Positions 55,245-64,000 of a stretch of DNA of 64,000 bases are shown piece by piece. The stretch lies in contig CACAMI010000004.1 in the NCBI GenBank assembly GCA_902533625.1, positions 1-64,000 on the forward strand, written 5' to 3'. The notes beneath the pieces are model-generated. The model ran no database searches. It had not been told where the DNA came from and worked only from the letters and a program-made list of their open reading frames with translations. Position 1 is the first letter of the stretch, and each line of letters opens with the position of its first letter. This DNA comes from an uncultured Alphaproteobacteria bacterium. Lineage in GTDB: Bacteria; Pseudomonadota; Alphaproteobacteria; Rhodobacterales; Rhodobacteraceae. Made by a program: the position numbers and the translations under genes.

Positions 55245-56570
55245 ATGTACCCAGAACTAGAAAATCATATTGCAAATAGTATTTGTGATTTAGAGAATAA
55301 AAGTGTTGGACTGGCAGTCTCTGGGGGAGGAGATTCCTTGGCTCTTTTACTGGCAGCCACAATTTGGGCGCGTAAATCAAAAATTCAAATCTTGGTGGCA
55401 ACTGTTGATCATGGATTAAGATCTAATAGTGGGAAGGAGGCGCTTTATGTCAAAGAAATATGCTCTACCCTATCATCTAAACATTTTATTTTGCCATGGG
55501 AGAAAAAGCAAAAAATAAAAAATTTACAAGACTGTGCTAGATTAGCTCGAATAAATCTTTTAACTGATTGGGCTAAGAGAGAAAAAATCACAACAGTATT
55601 ATTAGGCCATTCTGCGGATGATCAGGCAGAAACTATTTTTATGAACTTTGTCAGAGGTTCCGGCTTAGAAGGTTTAAGTGGTATGCCAGTAGAATTTAAG
55701 AATTCAGGGGTAGTGTTCAAAAGACCTTTTTTGTCTGTAAAAAGAGATAGGTTGCGGCAATTTCTCGTAGATCATGATTTAAAGTGGATTGAAGATCCTT
55801 CAAATTTTGATGAGAAATTCCAGAGAGTTAAGGTAAGAAATATTCTTCCAAAATTAGAATATTTAGGGTTAACAAGCGATAAAATTATTTCAACAGGTGA
55901 GAGGATGTCTATTGCTAGCTCCTTCATTAGATTAACTTCTGCTGCCCAGATAGATAACTGCTTAACAATTAACCGTTGGGGTGAAGTTCAGTTAGATAGG
56001 AGTAAATTTCTAGGGATGGAGCGGGAAATTCAATTGCGTATTTTATCATCAATAATTGGCGCATTTAGTGGGAAAAAATATAGACCTAGGTATAAGTCTG
56101 TAAAACTTTTGTTAGAAAAATTCTTGGCTCACAGTCTCAATATGGGGATTACAGTTGGAGGCTCGAAGGTGTCTGTGATAAAAAAAAATCATATTTTATT
56201 TCAAAGAGAAGTCGCAGCGATTCCAGAAGTTACAGATTTAAAAGATCTGGAAATTTTTAAGAAGAATTTTGATGGTGAGAAGTGTTTAGAAGAAAATAAA
56301 TTCCTGTGGGATAATAGATGGATAATTTCTGTAAAAAGTGCTAACTTTCTAGAGGATCAAAAAGTTGGTAGGGTGAAAAATAAGTCAATCCTAAAGAATT
56401 TTAGAGAAAGTATAAATGGTATGGCATATTATACTGCAGCTGCCCTTCCAGCCATTTTCAGTAAAGATGAAATAATTGCTATGCCAGGCCTAATCAGAAG
56501 TGATTCTTTAGAATTTAGTTTAGTTCACTCGCAAGAATCGTTTGTAAAAAGGTTGGAAAAGGGTCAATAA
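55245..56570 (+). CDS. tilS: tRNA(Ile)-lysidine synthase
   Basis: 441 residues. The PP-loop ATPase motif is SGGGDSLAL near residue 27, followed by VDHGLRSNSGKEA and LLGHSADDQAET. It modifies C34 of the AUA-decoding tRNA-Ile to lysidine, so that AUA is read as Ile. ATG 55245 has GGAG nine bases upstream; TTG 55218 would extend it into cpoB. Confidence 0.93.
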   Translation: MYPELENHIANSICDLENKSVGLAVSGGGDSLALLLAATIWARKSKIQILVATVDHGLRSNSGKEALYVKEICSTLSSKHFILPWEKKQKIKNLQDCARLARINLLTDWAKREKITTVLLGHSADDQAETIFMNFVRGSGLEGLSGMPVEFKNSGVVFKRPFLSVKRDRLRQFLVDHDLKWIEDPSNFDEKFQRVKVRNILPKLEYLGLTSDKIISTGERMSIASSFIRLTSAAQIDNCLTINRWGEVQLDRSKFLGMEREIQLRILSSIIGAFSGKKYRPRYKSVKLLLEKFLAHSLNMGITVGGSKVSVIKKNHILFQREVAAIPEVTDLKDLEIFKKNFDGEKCLEENKFLWDNRWIISVKSANFLEDQKVGRVKNKSILKNFRESINGMAYYTAAALPAIFSKDEIIAMPGLIRSDSLEFSLVHSQESFVKRLEKGQ

Positions 56571-56635
56571 TGCTATTGAATAATAATATTTAGTTATTAA
56601 CTAAACATGTGTTAGGAGTAAAATGAGGTATTTCA

Positions 56636-58543
56636 TTGGGTAACGGAAAAAATATAGCATTTTGGGTAATTCTATTTCTATTATTAATATCTCTTTTTAA
56701 TATATTTTCAACAAATAGCACCTCAATGCTATCTAAAGAAGTCGCTTTTTCGGACTTTATGGATCAGGTTGAGAGTGGCCGCGTAACCTCGGTCAAATTA
56801 GATGGAGAAGCAATTGATGTATTGCTCGAAGGTGGAGAGCAGTACAGGGTGATACGACCAATTGGTAACGATGTTGTTACACCCTTAAGAGATAATGGGG
56901 TGAAAATTCAAGCGGTTAAGCAGGCGCAATCAGGTTTAATGTCTACTATTAGTGTTTGGCTACCGTTCATTCTGCTGATAGGCATTTGGATTTTCCTAAT
57001 GAACCGAATGCAAGGGGGTGGTCGAGGGGGAGCGCTAGGATTCGGAAAATCGAAAGCGAAACTTTTGACAGAGAAGCATGGCAGGGTAACCTTTAATGAT
57101 GTAGCTGGAATAGACGAAGCAAAAGATGAGTTGGAGGAAATTGTAGAGTTCTTAAAGGATCCTCAAAAGTTTGGTAGATTAGGTGGAAAAATACCTAAAG
57201 GAGCTTTACTTGTTGGTCCTCCAGGAACAGGAAAGACACTGTTAGCCAGAGCCATAGCAGGTGAAGCAGGAGTGCCGTTTTTTACAATATCTGGGTCTGA
57301 TTTTGTAGAAATGTTTGTTGGAGTAGGGGCAAGTCGCGTTAGGGATATGTTTGACCAGGCCAAAAAGAATGCCCCGTGCATAGTTTTTATTGACGAGATA
57401 GACGCTGTGGGGAGGCACAGGGGAGCTGGATATGGTGGAGGTAATGATGAAAGAGAACAAACTTTAAACCAACTTTTAGTTGAAATGGATGGCTTTGAGG
57501 CCAATGAAGGGGTCATACTGGTAGCAGCAACAAATCGACCTGACGTGCTTGATCCAGCACTTTTGAGACCTGGTAGGTTTGATAGACAAGTTCAGGTTCC
57601 TAACCCCGATGTCACCGGAAGACAAAAAATTCTTAATGTACATGCAAAAAAGACTGTTTTAGGTCCTGATGTCGATTTAAGGATCATAGCTCGGGGGACA
57701 CCAGGATTTTCAGGTGCCGACTTAGCCAACCTAGTTAATGAGGCGGCATTACTTGCGGCAAAAATTGGTAAAAGGTTTGTCGGCATGGAGGACTTTGAAA
57801 ATGCTAAGGATAAAGTTATGATGGGATCAGAGCGGCGATCTATGGTTATGACTGAGGATGAGAAAAAATTAACAGCATATCATGAAGCCGGGCACGCAAT
57901 AGTTGGATTAAATGTGCCTCAGCATGACCCAATACATAAAGCTACAATAATTCCTCGTGGAAGAGCGTTAGGTTTGGTGCTTAGTTTGCCGGAAAGAGAC
58001 CAACTTTCTGTTACAAAAACTAAATACAAATCAAAATTAACTATGGCCATGGGTGGAAAAGTAGCTGAGGAAATGATCTTTGGGGCAGAAAATGTGACAT
58101 CTGGTGCAGCATCAGATATTCAGCAAATAACTAAAATTGCCAGGGCAATGGTGACACAATTTGGCATGTCTGAAGAATTGGGTAATATTGATTATGCAAA
58201 TGAGCAACAGTCATACCTAGGTCCAATGGGTGGTGGGCATCAGTCTGGACCTGAAACTCAGAGTAAGATTGACTTTGAAGTTAGAAAATTGGTTGATGAG
58301 GCATATGAAGGCGCGAAGAAAATACTAAAAAAACACAAATCTGATCTTAAAAGATTGGCAGAAGGTTTGCTTGAGTATGAAACCCTGACTGGCGACGAAA
58401 TAACAAAAGTCATAGAAGGTAAATCTTTAGATCGTGATGGGGAAAGTCACCCTGATGAGAATGGCCCGCCAAGTTTAACAGCGGTTCCAAAGGCTGGAAA
58501 ATTTAAGAGACCAGGCGAAGGAAAACTTTCACCCCAGTCGTAA
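56636..58543 (+). CDS. ftsH: ATP-dependent zinc metalloprotease FtsH
   Basis: 635 residues, start TTG (GAGGT upstream). Two membrane helices near residues 5-25 and 101-120 flank a periplasmic domain. The AAA module has Walker A GPPGTGKT (about residue 195), Walker [12 protein letters not shown] and [22 protein letters not shown]; the protease zinc motif is HEAGH (about residue 417). It degrades membrane and regulatory proteins. The C-terminus is polar and proline-rich. It follows tilS, the normal alphaproteobacterial order. Confidence 0.97.
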   Translation: MGNGKNIAFWVILFLLLISLFNIFSTNSTSMLSKEVAFSDFMDQVESGRVTSVKLDGEAIDVLLEGGEQYRVIRPIGNDVVTPLRDNGVKIQAVKQAQSGLMSTISVWLPFILLIGIWIFLMNRMQGGGRGGALGFGKSKAKLLTEKHGRVTFNDVAGIDEAKDELEEIVEFLKDPQKFGRLGGKIPKGALLVGPPGTGKTLLARAIAGEAGVPFFTISGSDFVEMFVGVGASRVRDMFDQAKKNAPCIVFIDEIDAVGRHRGAGYGGGNDEREQTLNQLLVEMDGFEANEGVILVAATNRPDVLDPALLRPGRFDRQVQVPNPDVTGRQKILNVHAKKTVLGPDVDLRIIARGTPGFSGADLANLVNEAALLAAKIGKRFVGMEDFENAKDKVMMGSERRSMVMTEDEKKLTAYHEAGHAIVGLNVPQHDPIHKATIIPRGRALGLVLSLPERDQLSVTKTKYKSKLTMAMGGKVAEEMIFGAENVTSGAASDIQQITKIARAMVTQFGMSEELGNIDYANEQQSYLGPMGGGHQSGPETQSKIDFEVRKLVDEAYEGAKKILKKHKSDLKRLAEGLLEYETLTGDEITKVIEGKSLDRDGESHPDENGPPSLTAVPKAGKFKRPGEGKLSPQS

Positions 58544-58668
58544 AATTTTTATTTTTTGGAATTAATTAAGGCTTATGTTTCGGCGTTAATGCCAATTCAA
58601 ATGTCGTATCTGTAGTTGTAAATAGTGCTGGTATATCTGAAAACAATATTTACAATTTTTAGGGAAGC

Positions 58669-60348
58669 ATGATGGAATATAAATCAGACATAGAGATAGC
58701 TCGAGAAGCCTCAAAGCTTCCAATACAAGAAATAGGGAATAAACTAGATATCCCCACTGACCATTTGTTGCCTTTTGGTCATGATAAGGCAAAAATTTCT
58801 ACAGAATTTATTAACGAAAAATCGGGCAATCGTGATGGAAAATTAATCCTGGTAACCGCCATCAACCCAACTCCGGCAGGTGAAGGTAAGACAACAACCA
58901 CAGTAGGTCTTGGGGATGGCCTAAATAAAATTGGTAAGAAGGCAGCTATATGCATAAGGGAAGCATCCTTAGGCCCTTGCTTTGGAATGAAAGGTGGAGC
59001 CGCTGGTGGAGGCTATGCTCAGGTTGTTCCAATGGAAGAAATGAACTTGCATTTCACAGGTGACTTTCATGCCATAACAAGTGCGCATAATCTACTATCC
59101 GCAATGATTGATAACCACATTTATTGGGGTAACGAACTTGACATTGATCAGAGGCGAGTAGTTTGGAGAAGAGTGATGGATATGAACGATAGAGCTCTTA
59201 GGCAAATTACAGCCAGTTTAGGAGGTGTGGCAAACGGGTTTCCTCGTGAAGCCGGTTTTGACATTACCGTAGCCTCAGAAGTAATGGCTATACTTTGTTT
59301 GGCAAATGATTTGGAAGATTTGCAAGAGAGGTTGGGAAATATAATTGTAGCCTATAGAAGAGATAAGTCACCGGTTTTTTGTCGAGATATTAAAGCTGAC
59401 GGGGCCATGACAGTTTTATTAAAGCAAGCTATGCAGCCTAATTTAGTACAAACATTAGAGAACAACCCAGCCTTTGTACATGGCGGACCTTTTGCAAATA
59501 TTGCGCACGGCTGTAACTCCGTGATTGCCACCAAAACTGCACTTAAACTTGCTGATTATGTTGTAACTGAAGCTGGGTTTGGGGCTGATCTCGGAGCAGA
59601 AAAATTTCTCAATATTAAATGCCGAAAAGCCAATTTAGAACCGTCTGTAATAGTTATCGTTGCAACGGTCCGGGCAATGAAGATGAATGGAGGTGTTTTG
59701 AAATCTGATCTCGGTCCTGAGAATGTAGAGGCAGTAAAATCAGGGTGTGTTAATCTTGGGAGACATATAGAAAATATGAAGTCTTTTGGAGTTCCAGTGG
59801 TAGTAGCTATAAACCACTTCGTTACTGATTCAGATACTGAGGTTGGTGCAATTGAAGATTATGTAAATTCCCAAGGATCTGAGGCAATTTTATGTAAGCA
59901 TTGGGCAGATGGATCTAACGGTGCGACTGACTTGGCGCAGAGAGTATCAGAGTTAGCAGATAAAGTGGAAGGTAATTTTAATCATCTCTATGAGGACTCT
60001 TTGTCTCTTTTTGAGAAAATTGAAACGATAGCAAAGAAGATTTATAGAGCTGATGAAGTAGTAGCTAACCATTCGATAAAGGAGCAACTGCTAGCTTGGG
60101 AAAAGGCGGGGTATTCTCATCTACCGGTTTGTATGGCTAAAACACAATATAGTTTTTCTACAGATCCTAATCTAAGAGGCGCACCAACCGGACATTCAAT
60201 TCCTATAAGAGAAGTAAGACTTTCGGCAGGAGCTGGATTCGTAGTGGCAATTTGTGGTGATATAATGACTATGCCTGGGTTGCCTAGGAAACCAGCTGCA
60301 GAGAGTATTATGCTTAATGAAAGCGGCCTTATTGAAGGTCTTTTTTAG
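58669..60348 (+). CDS. fhs: Formate-tetrahydrofolate ligase
   Basis: 559 residues. The nucleotide-binding loop [20 protein letters not shown]-type segment is near residue 62, followed by [19 protein letters not shown] and the family stretch [17 protein letters not shown]. It converts formate, ATP and tetrahydrofolate to 10-formyl-THF, and may also run in reverse to conserve ATP. AGGGAAG precedes the ATG. folD follows by 9 bp. Confidence 0.97.
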   Translation: MMEYKSDIEIAREASKLPIQEIGNKLDIPTDHLLPFGHDKAKISTEFINEKSGNRDGKLILVTAINPTPAGEGKTTTTVGLGDGLNKIGKKAAICIREASLGPCFGMKGGAAGGGYAQVVPMEEMNLHFTGDFHAITSAHNLLSAMIDNHIYWGNELDIDQRRVVWRRVMDMNDRALRQITASLGGVANGFPREAGFDITVASEVMAILCLANDLEDLQERLGNIIVAYRRDKSPVFCRDIKADGAMTVLLKQAMQPNLVQTLENNPAFVHGGPFANIAHGCNSVIATKTALKLADYVVTEAGFGADLGAEKFLNIKCRKANLEPSVIVIVATVRAMKMNGGVLKSDLGPENVEAVKSGCVNLGRHIENMKSFGVPVVVAINHFVTDSDTEVGAIEDYVNSQGSEAILCKHWADGSNGATDLAQRVSELADKVEGNFNHLYEDSLSLFEKIETIAKKIYRADEVVANHSIKEQLLAWEKAGYSHLPVCMAKTQYSFSTDPNLRGAPTGHSIPIREVRLSAGAGFVVAICGDIMTMPGLPRKPAAESIMLNESGLIEGLF

Positions 60349-60357
60349 GAGGTCATT

Positions 60358-61263
60358 ATGGTGGCTAAACTGATAGATGGTAAAAGCTTTGCTGTTCAAA
60401 TTAGATCTGAAATAGCTACACAAGTGAAGGTCTTATTAGACTCAAAAGGTATCAAGCCAGGACTTGCTGTTATCTTGGTTGGTGAAGATCCGGCCAGTCA
60501 GGTTTATGTTAGAAGTAAAGGAAAGCAAACAATTGAAGTAGGCATGAGTTCTTATGAATACAAGCTCGATAGACATGTTTCCGAAGGTGATCTACTTGGT
60601 TTAATAGAGAAATTAAACTCTGATGAAAAGGTAAACGGAATATTGTGTCAACTTCCTTTACCAGACCACTTAAATTCAGATCTGGTAATTAATTCTATAA
60701 ATCCTGAGAAAGATGTGGATGGTTTTCATATTTCCAATGTAGGACTTCTAGCTACTGGACAGAAGTCAATGGTTCCTTGTACTCCATTAGGGTGCCTAAT
60801 GATGCTAAGATCAGAGTTAGGAGACTTGTCAGGAAAGAATGCTGTCATAATAGGAAGATCAAATATTGTAGGGAAGCCAATGGCTCACCTCCTCATAAAA
60901 GATAGCTGTACGGTTACTATAGCTCATAGCCGAACCAAAAATATTGAGGAGCTCTGTAGAAGTGCTGATATTCTTGTAGCTGCTGTCGGCAGACCAGAGA
61001 TGGTAAAGGCTAATTGGATTAAAGAAGGTGCAGTCGTAATAGATGTGGGCATTAATCGGGTTGAGGTAGATCCTGAGATAAGTTCAAAAGGTTATAAAAT
61101 TGTTGGAGATGTAGATTTTGAATCAGCAAAAAGTAAAGCAGGTTTTATAACTCCGGTACCTGGAGGTGTAGGGCCTATGACTATAGCATGCCTACTAGCC
61201 AATACCCTGACAGCTTGTTGTAGAAAAAATGGACTGCCAGAACCGGATGGTTTAACAGCTTAA
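60358..61263 (+). CDS. folD: Methylene-THF dehydrogenase / methenyl-THF cyclohydrolase
   Basis: 301 residues, bifunctional. The substrate loop [16 protein letters not shown] has the catalytic Tyr and Lys; [11 protein letters not shown] and the cofactor motif [15 protein letters not shown] follow, with the terminal [14 protein letters not shown]. An AGGAGGT site lies 5 bases before the ATG. With fhs it links formate, methenyl- and methylene-folate. Its stop overlaps the rimO stop on the other strand. Confidence 0.97.
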   Translation: MVAKLIDGKSFAVQIRSEIATQVKVLLDSKGIKPGLAVILVGEDPASQVYVRSKGKQTIEVGMSSYEYKLDRHVSEGDLLGLIEKLNSDEKVNGILCQLPLPDHLNSDLVINSINPEKDVDGFHISNVGLLATGQKSMVPCTPLGCLMMLRSELGDLSGKNAVIIGRSNIVGKPMAHLLIKDSCTVTIAHSRTKNIEELCRSADILVAAVGRPEMVKANWIKEGAVVIDVGINRVEVDPEISSKGYKIVGDVDFESAKSKAGFITPVPGGVGPMTIACLLANTLTACCRKNGLPEPDGLTA

Positions 61264-62582
61264 GTTAGTGTTCCCCATAAATCGTATTCTGATGCTTCGT
61301 CCACGATAACTTTGCAGAATTCGCCGGGCTTAAGGCCTTGAAAATTAGAATCAATGAATAAGTTTCCATCTATTTCTGGAGCATCTGCTTTTGTTCTGCA
61401 GGTCGCTCCTTCTTTATCAACTTGATCTACAATTACATCTAGCGTTGATCCAATTTTTTTCTGTAACCGTTTAAAGGATATTTCTTGTGCTTTTTCCATC
61501 AATCTATCAAATCTATCATTTTTTATTGCTTCTGGTACTTGATTCGGCATGTTGAAAGATTTTGACCCTCTAACATTTTCATATTTGAAACAACCAATTC
61601 GATCAATTTGTATCTCTTCGACCCAGTTTAAAAGATTTTGAAAATGCTCTTCCGTTTCTCCTGGAAAGCCAACAATAAAACTGGAACGTATAGTGAGTTC
61701 AGGGCAAATTTTTCTCCAGGATATGATTTTTTCGGAGGTATTAGTATGATTTGCGGGTCGGGCCATTTTCTTTAGTATTTCTGGATGGCTGTGTTGAAAA
61801 GGAATATCCAGGTAGGGCAAGATTTTCCCACTCGCCATTAGTGGTATAATCTTTTCTACTGAAGGGTAGGGGTACACGTAATGCAGCCTTATCCAAATGT
61901 TGAGATCACCAAGTTCCGTGGTTAGGTCCAAGATATTTCCAAAATCCTCTTTTCCATTATGTTCTTTTAATTGATCGAAGCCATATGCTGACGTATCCTG
62001 AGATATTATCATAAGCTCTCTTACCCCAGCTTCAGCCAACTTTTCAGCTTCTCTAATAATTTGGGATCTTTTTCGGGAAACAAGTGGCCCTCGCAAGTCT
62101 GGGATTATGCAAAACTTGCATTTATGATTGCAACCTTCTGATATTTTTAGATATGCATAATGACGGGGGGTAAGTTTTATTCCTGTCTCGGGGATAAGAC
62201 TAACGAAGGGGTTTTTAGATGGTGGTAAAACCTTGTGAACTTCCTCGATAACTTTTTCATATTGATGTGGACCGGTAATCGCTAGAACATTAGGACTGTG
62301 TTTTCGGATTAAATCCTTTTCCTTTCCTAGGCAACCAGTGACTATAACTTTGCCATTTTTAGACATAGCTTCCTCTATGCTGGATAAACTTTCAGCCTTG
62401 GCGGTATCTAAAAAGCCACAAGTATTTACAATAACAGCGTCTGCTTCCTCATAAGATGCTGATATAGAATAACCCTCAGATTTGAGTCGTGTTAAAATTC
62501 TTTCACTATCAACCAGAGCCTTTGGACATCCTAGACTTATTAGTCCTATTTTGTTATCGCCTGTTCCCAATGTTAATTCCAA
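61260..62582 (-). CDS. rimO: Ribosomal protein S12 methylthiotransferase RimO
   Basis: 440 residues, a radical-SAM methylthiotransferase. The N-terminal UPF0004 domain has its first cluster Cys in [13 protein letters not shown]; the second iron-sulfur motif is [11 protein letters not shown]; the C-terminus is a TRAM domain. It adds a methylthio group to Asp of ribosomal S12. Transcription is convergent with folD (4-bp overlap); the upstream neighbour on the same strand is dmdA. Confidence 0.95.
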   Translation of the reverse strand: MELTLGTGDNKIGLISLGCPKALVDSERILTRLKSEGYSISASYEEADAVIVNTCGFLDTAKAESLSSIEEAMSKNGKVIVTGCLGKEKDLIRKHSPNVLAITGPHQYEKVIEEVHKVLPPSKNPFVSLIPETGIKLTPRHYAYLKISEGCNHKCKFCIIPDLRGPLVSRKRSQIIREAEKLAEAGVRELMIISQDTSAYGFDQLKEHNGKEDFGNILDLTTELGDLNIWIRLHYVYPYPSVEKIIPLMASGKILPYLDIPFQHSHPEILKKMARPANHTNTSEKIISWRKICPELTIRSSFIVGFPGETEEHFQNLLNWVEEIQIDRIGCFKYENVRGSKSFNMPNQVPEAIKNDRFDRLMEKAQEISFKRLQKKIGSTLDVIVDQVDKEGATCRTKADAPEIDGNLFIDSNFQGLKPGEFCKVIVDEASEYDLWGTLT

Positions 62583-62604
62583 ATTTTAATTTTGAATCAT
62601 TATT

Positions 62605-63714
62605 CTAAATAAAGCTCTTTTCATGAATTTTAGCAGAGCGAGTGCCATCTGGAGTTCTAACATTAATATCTGATCTCTCATTGCAATACTCTATTGATAT
62701 CATGCCTAGGGAAACATTTGTCTGAAAATTTGGAGAAAATGCGGCAGATGTAATTTGACCAATTTTTTTATCTTTAAAATATAATGGCCAAGGCTCCATG
62801 CATAATGGCACCGGCTTCCCACTTATTTCAATTGATTTAATAATTTTATCAGGTCCAGTTTTCATAATTTTTCTAAGAACCTTATCACCAATGTAAGATT
62901 TTTCTGATAAAGGAGAGCAGAATTTCTCTAAACCGCATTCAATAGGATTATTTTCAATTGTCATATCATTGCCGTAAGATAAGAGCCCGGCTTCTACCCT
63001 TTCGATACCATTAGGACAGCCGGCAGCTACATCTAAAGGCTTTCCAGCTTCAAAGAAAGTATCCCAAAGATCTTCCGCATATATTGAGCCTTCAACATAA
63101 ATTTCAAATCCACCTTGCTTTGAATAGCCTGACCTAGCGGCAATAAAATTAGTATCCTTAAATGGAACTTTGACTATTGAGAATAATTTAATGTTCTCAA
63201 AATCTATCCCAAATACCCGTTTCATCAAATCATTAGATAGCGGGCCCTGAATACCTAGAATAGAAACATCAGGTTCAAAAATTTTCACTTCGAGCGATAA
63301 GCCTGTAGCTATTCCAGAAACCCATAATAATACATCGCTATCAGCTATCGATATCCAATATCTATCTTCTTCGACTTTTACTATCACAGGGTCATTGATG
63401 ATCCCTCCAGAAATATTGGTTATTGGGGCATAAGAACATTTATCTAGACTTAGATTCTGTAAATCTCTAGGGGTAAGTAAATTCACAAGCTTTTTGGCAT
63501 CTCTTCCTACTATTTCCACCTGTCTTTCACATGAAACATCCCAAACTTGTACTGCACTTTTTAGATGATGATAGTCATCTTCAATTGATTTGAATACTGT
63601 TGGCAAAAGCATATGATTGTAGACGGTAAAATTACTTACGCCAGCACCAAAAACTTTTTTTGAAAAAGGTGTTTGTCTCAATCTGCGGGTAATAGAAATT
63701 CCTGGTGTGTGCAT
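62605..63714 (-). CDS. dmdA: Dimethylsulfoniopropionate demethylase DmdA
   Basis: 369-residue GcvT-fold methyltransferase. It transfers a methyl group from DMSP to tetrahydrofolate, giving methylmercaptopropionate and 5-methyl-THF. DmdA hallmarks are visible: YNHMLLPT, VQVWDVSCERQVEI, INDPVIVKVEEDRYWISIAD, SDVLLWVSGIA, SGYSKQGGFEIYVEG and CPNGIERVEAGLLSYGND. The match is to DmdA rather than to generic GcvT. It follows aroQ (divergent) and precedes rimO by 22 bp. fhs and folD, serving the same folate pool, are 1.3 kb away on the other strand. Confidence 0.88.
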   Translation of the reverse strand: MHTPGISITRRLRQTPFSKKVFGAGVSNFTVYNHMLLPTVFKSIEDDYHHLKSAVQVWDVSCERQVEIVGRDAKKLVNLLTPRDLQNLSLDKCSYAPITNISGGIINDPVIVKVEEDRYWISIADSDVLLWVSGIATGLSLEVKIFEPDVSILGIQGPLSNDLMKRVFGIDFENIKLFSIVKVPFKDTNFIAARSGYSKQGGFEIYVEGSIYAEDLWDTFFEAGKPLDVAAGCPNGIERVEAGLLSYGNDMTIENNPIECGLEKFCSPLSEKSYIGDKVLRKIMKTGPDKIIKSIEISGKPVPLCMEPWPLYFKDKKIGQITSAAFSPNFQTNVSLGMISIEYCNERSDINVRTPDGTRSAKIHEKSFI

Positions 63715-63842
63715 ATTTGATCCTTAAGTCTGAAACCTTTTGCTACAATTACTTGGTTGGTTTGTAAATTAAAATCCAATCTTCTGGAAGAAATGTTTCC
63801 CATTTCATTAAGACAGTAAGTAAATTCTTTTAAATTTAATCA

Positions 63843-63867
63843 AATTCAATTAGTTTTTAATTGAATT
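63843..63867. promoter_or_regulatory. Perfect 10-bp inverted repeat upstream of aroQ
   Basis: AATTCAATTA, a 5-base loop GTTTT, then TAATTGAATT, ending 16 bases before the aroQ ATG. It may be an operator or a leader hairpin for aroQ. AT-rich sequence makes such repeats easier by chance. Confidence 0.35.
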
Positions 63868-63883
63868 ATATAGGTGCTTTTTT

Positions 63884-64000
63884 ATGGAAAAGACAATATT
63901 CATTATAAATGGTCCCAACCTTAATTTGCTTGGTAAGAGGGAGAAAGACATCTACGGACAACAGACCCTGGGAGATATTGAAGAGTTGTGCAAAGAAAAA
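63884..64000 (+). CDS. aroQ: 3-dehydroquinate dehydratase type II, 5' part
   Basis: The first 39 residues before the window ends: [20 protein letters not shown] then [13 protein letters not shown]. [11 protein letters not shown] and the catalytic Tyr in YG identify the type II dehydroquinase, the third step of the shikimate pathway. An AGGTG site lies eight bases before the ATG. The gene continues beyond the window. Confidence 0.93.
   Translation, partial: MEKTIFIINGPNLNLLGKREKDIYGQQTLGDIEELCKEK

Noticed and set aside
1-64000. tRNA, rRNA, CRISPR or complete insertion sequence
   Set aside because: Intergenic regions are short, and none showed cloverleaf elements, spaced repeats or transposase frames on reading.

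Overview
The window is a gene-dense stretch of an AT-rich chromosome. It looks like a free-living, probably marine, alphaproteobacterium. Pointers are a DmdA-type DMSP demethylase, the contiguous ruvCAB / ybgC-tolQRAB-pal-cpoB / tilS-ftsH block, a DUF1489 protein, a trimethylamine-dehydrogenase-like flavoprotein and many substrate-import and efflux genes with almost no regulators. The exact order cannot be fixed from sequence alone; a low-GC Rhodobacterales-like or SAR116-like plankton lineage would fit. Both ends cut genes: polA at the left and aroQ at the right.

Layout. 1-12.3 kb: the 3' part of polA, a MATE pump, a TMADH-family amine dehydrogenase, then a four-gene minus-strand cluster (quinone oxidoreductase, 11-Asp-box BNR protein, MFS carrier, GMC oxidoreductase). 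12.4-21.5 kb: beta carbonic anhydrase, PPOX flavoprotein, YtoQ and CIA30 proteins, lepA, rpmB, an enolase-superfamily protein with an alcohol dehydrogenase, and glmS. 21.4-25.2 kb: an accessory patch directly downstream of glmS, whose 3' end is the classical attTn7 recognition sequence. It holds two decayed convergent genes bounded by a 14-bp inverted repeat, small orphan proteins, a NYN nuclease, a nucleosidase and a VOC protein. 25.3-32.4 kb: a six-gene minus-strand operon (BMP-type substrate-binding protein, ABC ATPase, two permeases, cytosine deaminase, MFS exporter) for nucleoside/nucleobase scavenging. 32.4-47.2 kb: housekeeping and small enzymes (PCuAC-like protein, ypeA, mutT, rhodanese, thioesterase, DMT carrier, leuA, dnaE, hisS, DUF1489, rpsD, MFS, msrA, prmA). 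47.3-58.5 kb: ruvCAB, ybgC and the Tol-Pal operon, tilS, ftsH. 58.7-64 kb: fhs, folD, rimO, dmdA, aroQ.

How the genes fit together. Several genes converge on one-carbon metabolism. DmdA moves a methyl group from DMSP to tetrahydrofolate, Fhs and FolD interconvert C1-folates, and the TMADH-like enzyme would release formaldehyde from a methylated amine. The cytosine deaminase operon and the GMC/MFS/BNR cluster are other scavenging modules. The Tol-Pal, Ruv, FtsH and translation genes are conserved core genes.

Most notable observations: ybgC appears to start at AUA behind a strong Shine-Dalgarno; at least five conserved genes, including dnaE, glmS, tolA and ftsH, start at UUG; the glmS 3' end carries an accessory island with gene remains; the TMADH-like protein has lost one aromatic-cage residue; an enolase-superfamily protein lacks the usual first metal-ligand Asp; and a PCuAC-like protein lacks all copper ligands. 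I saw no rRNA, tRNA, CRISPR array or intact insertion sequence.
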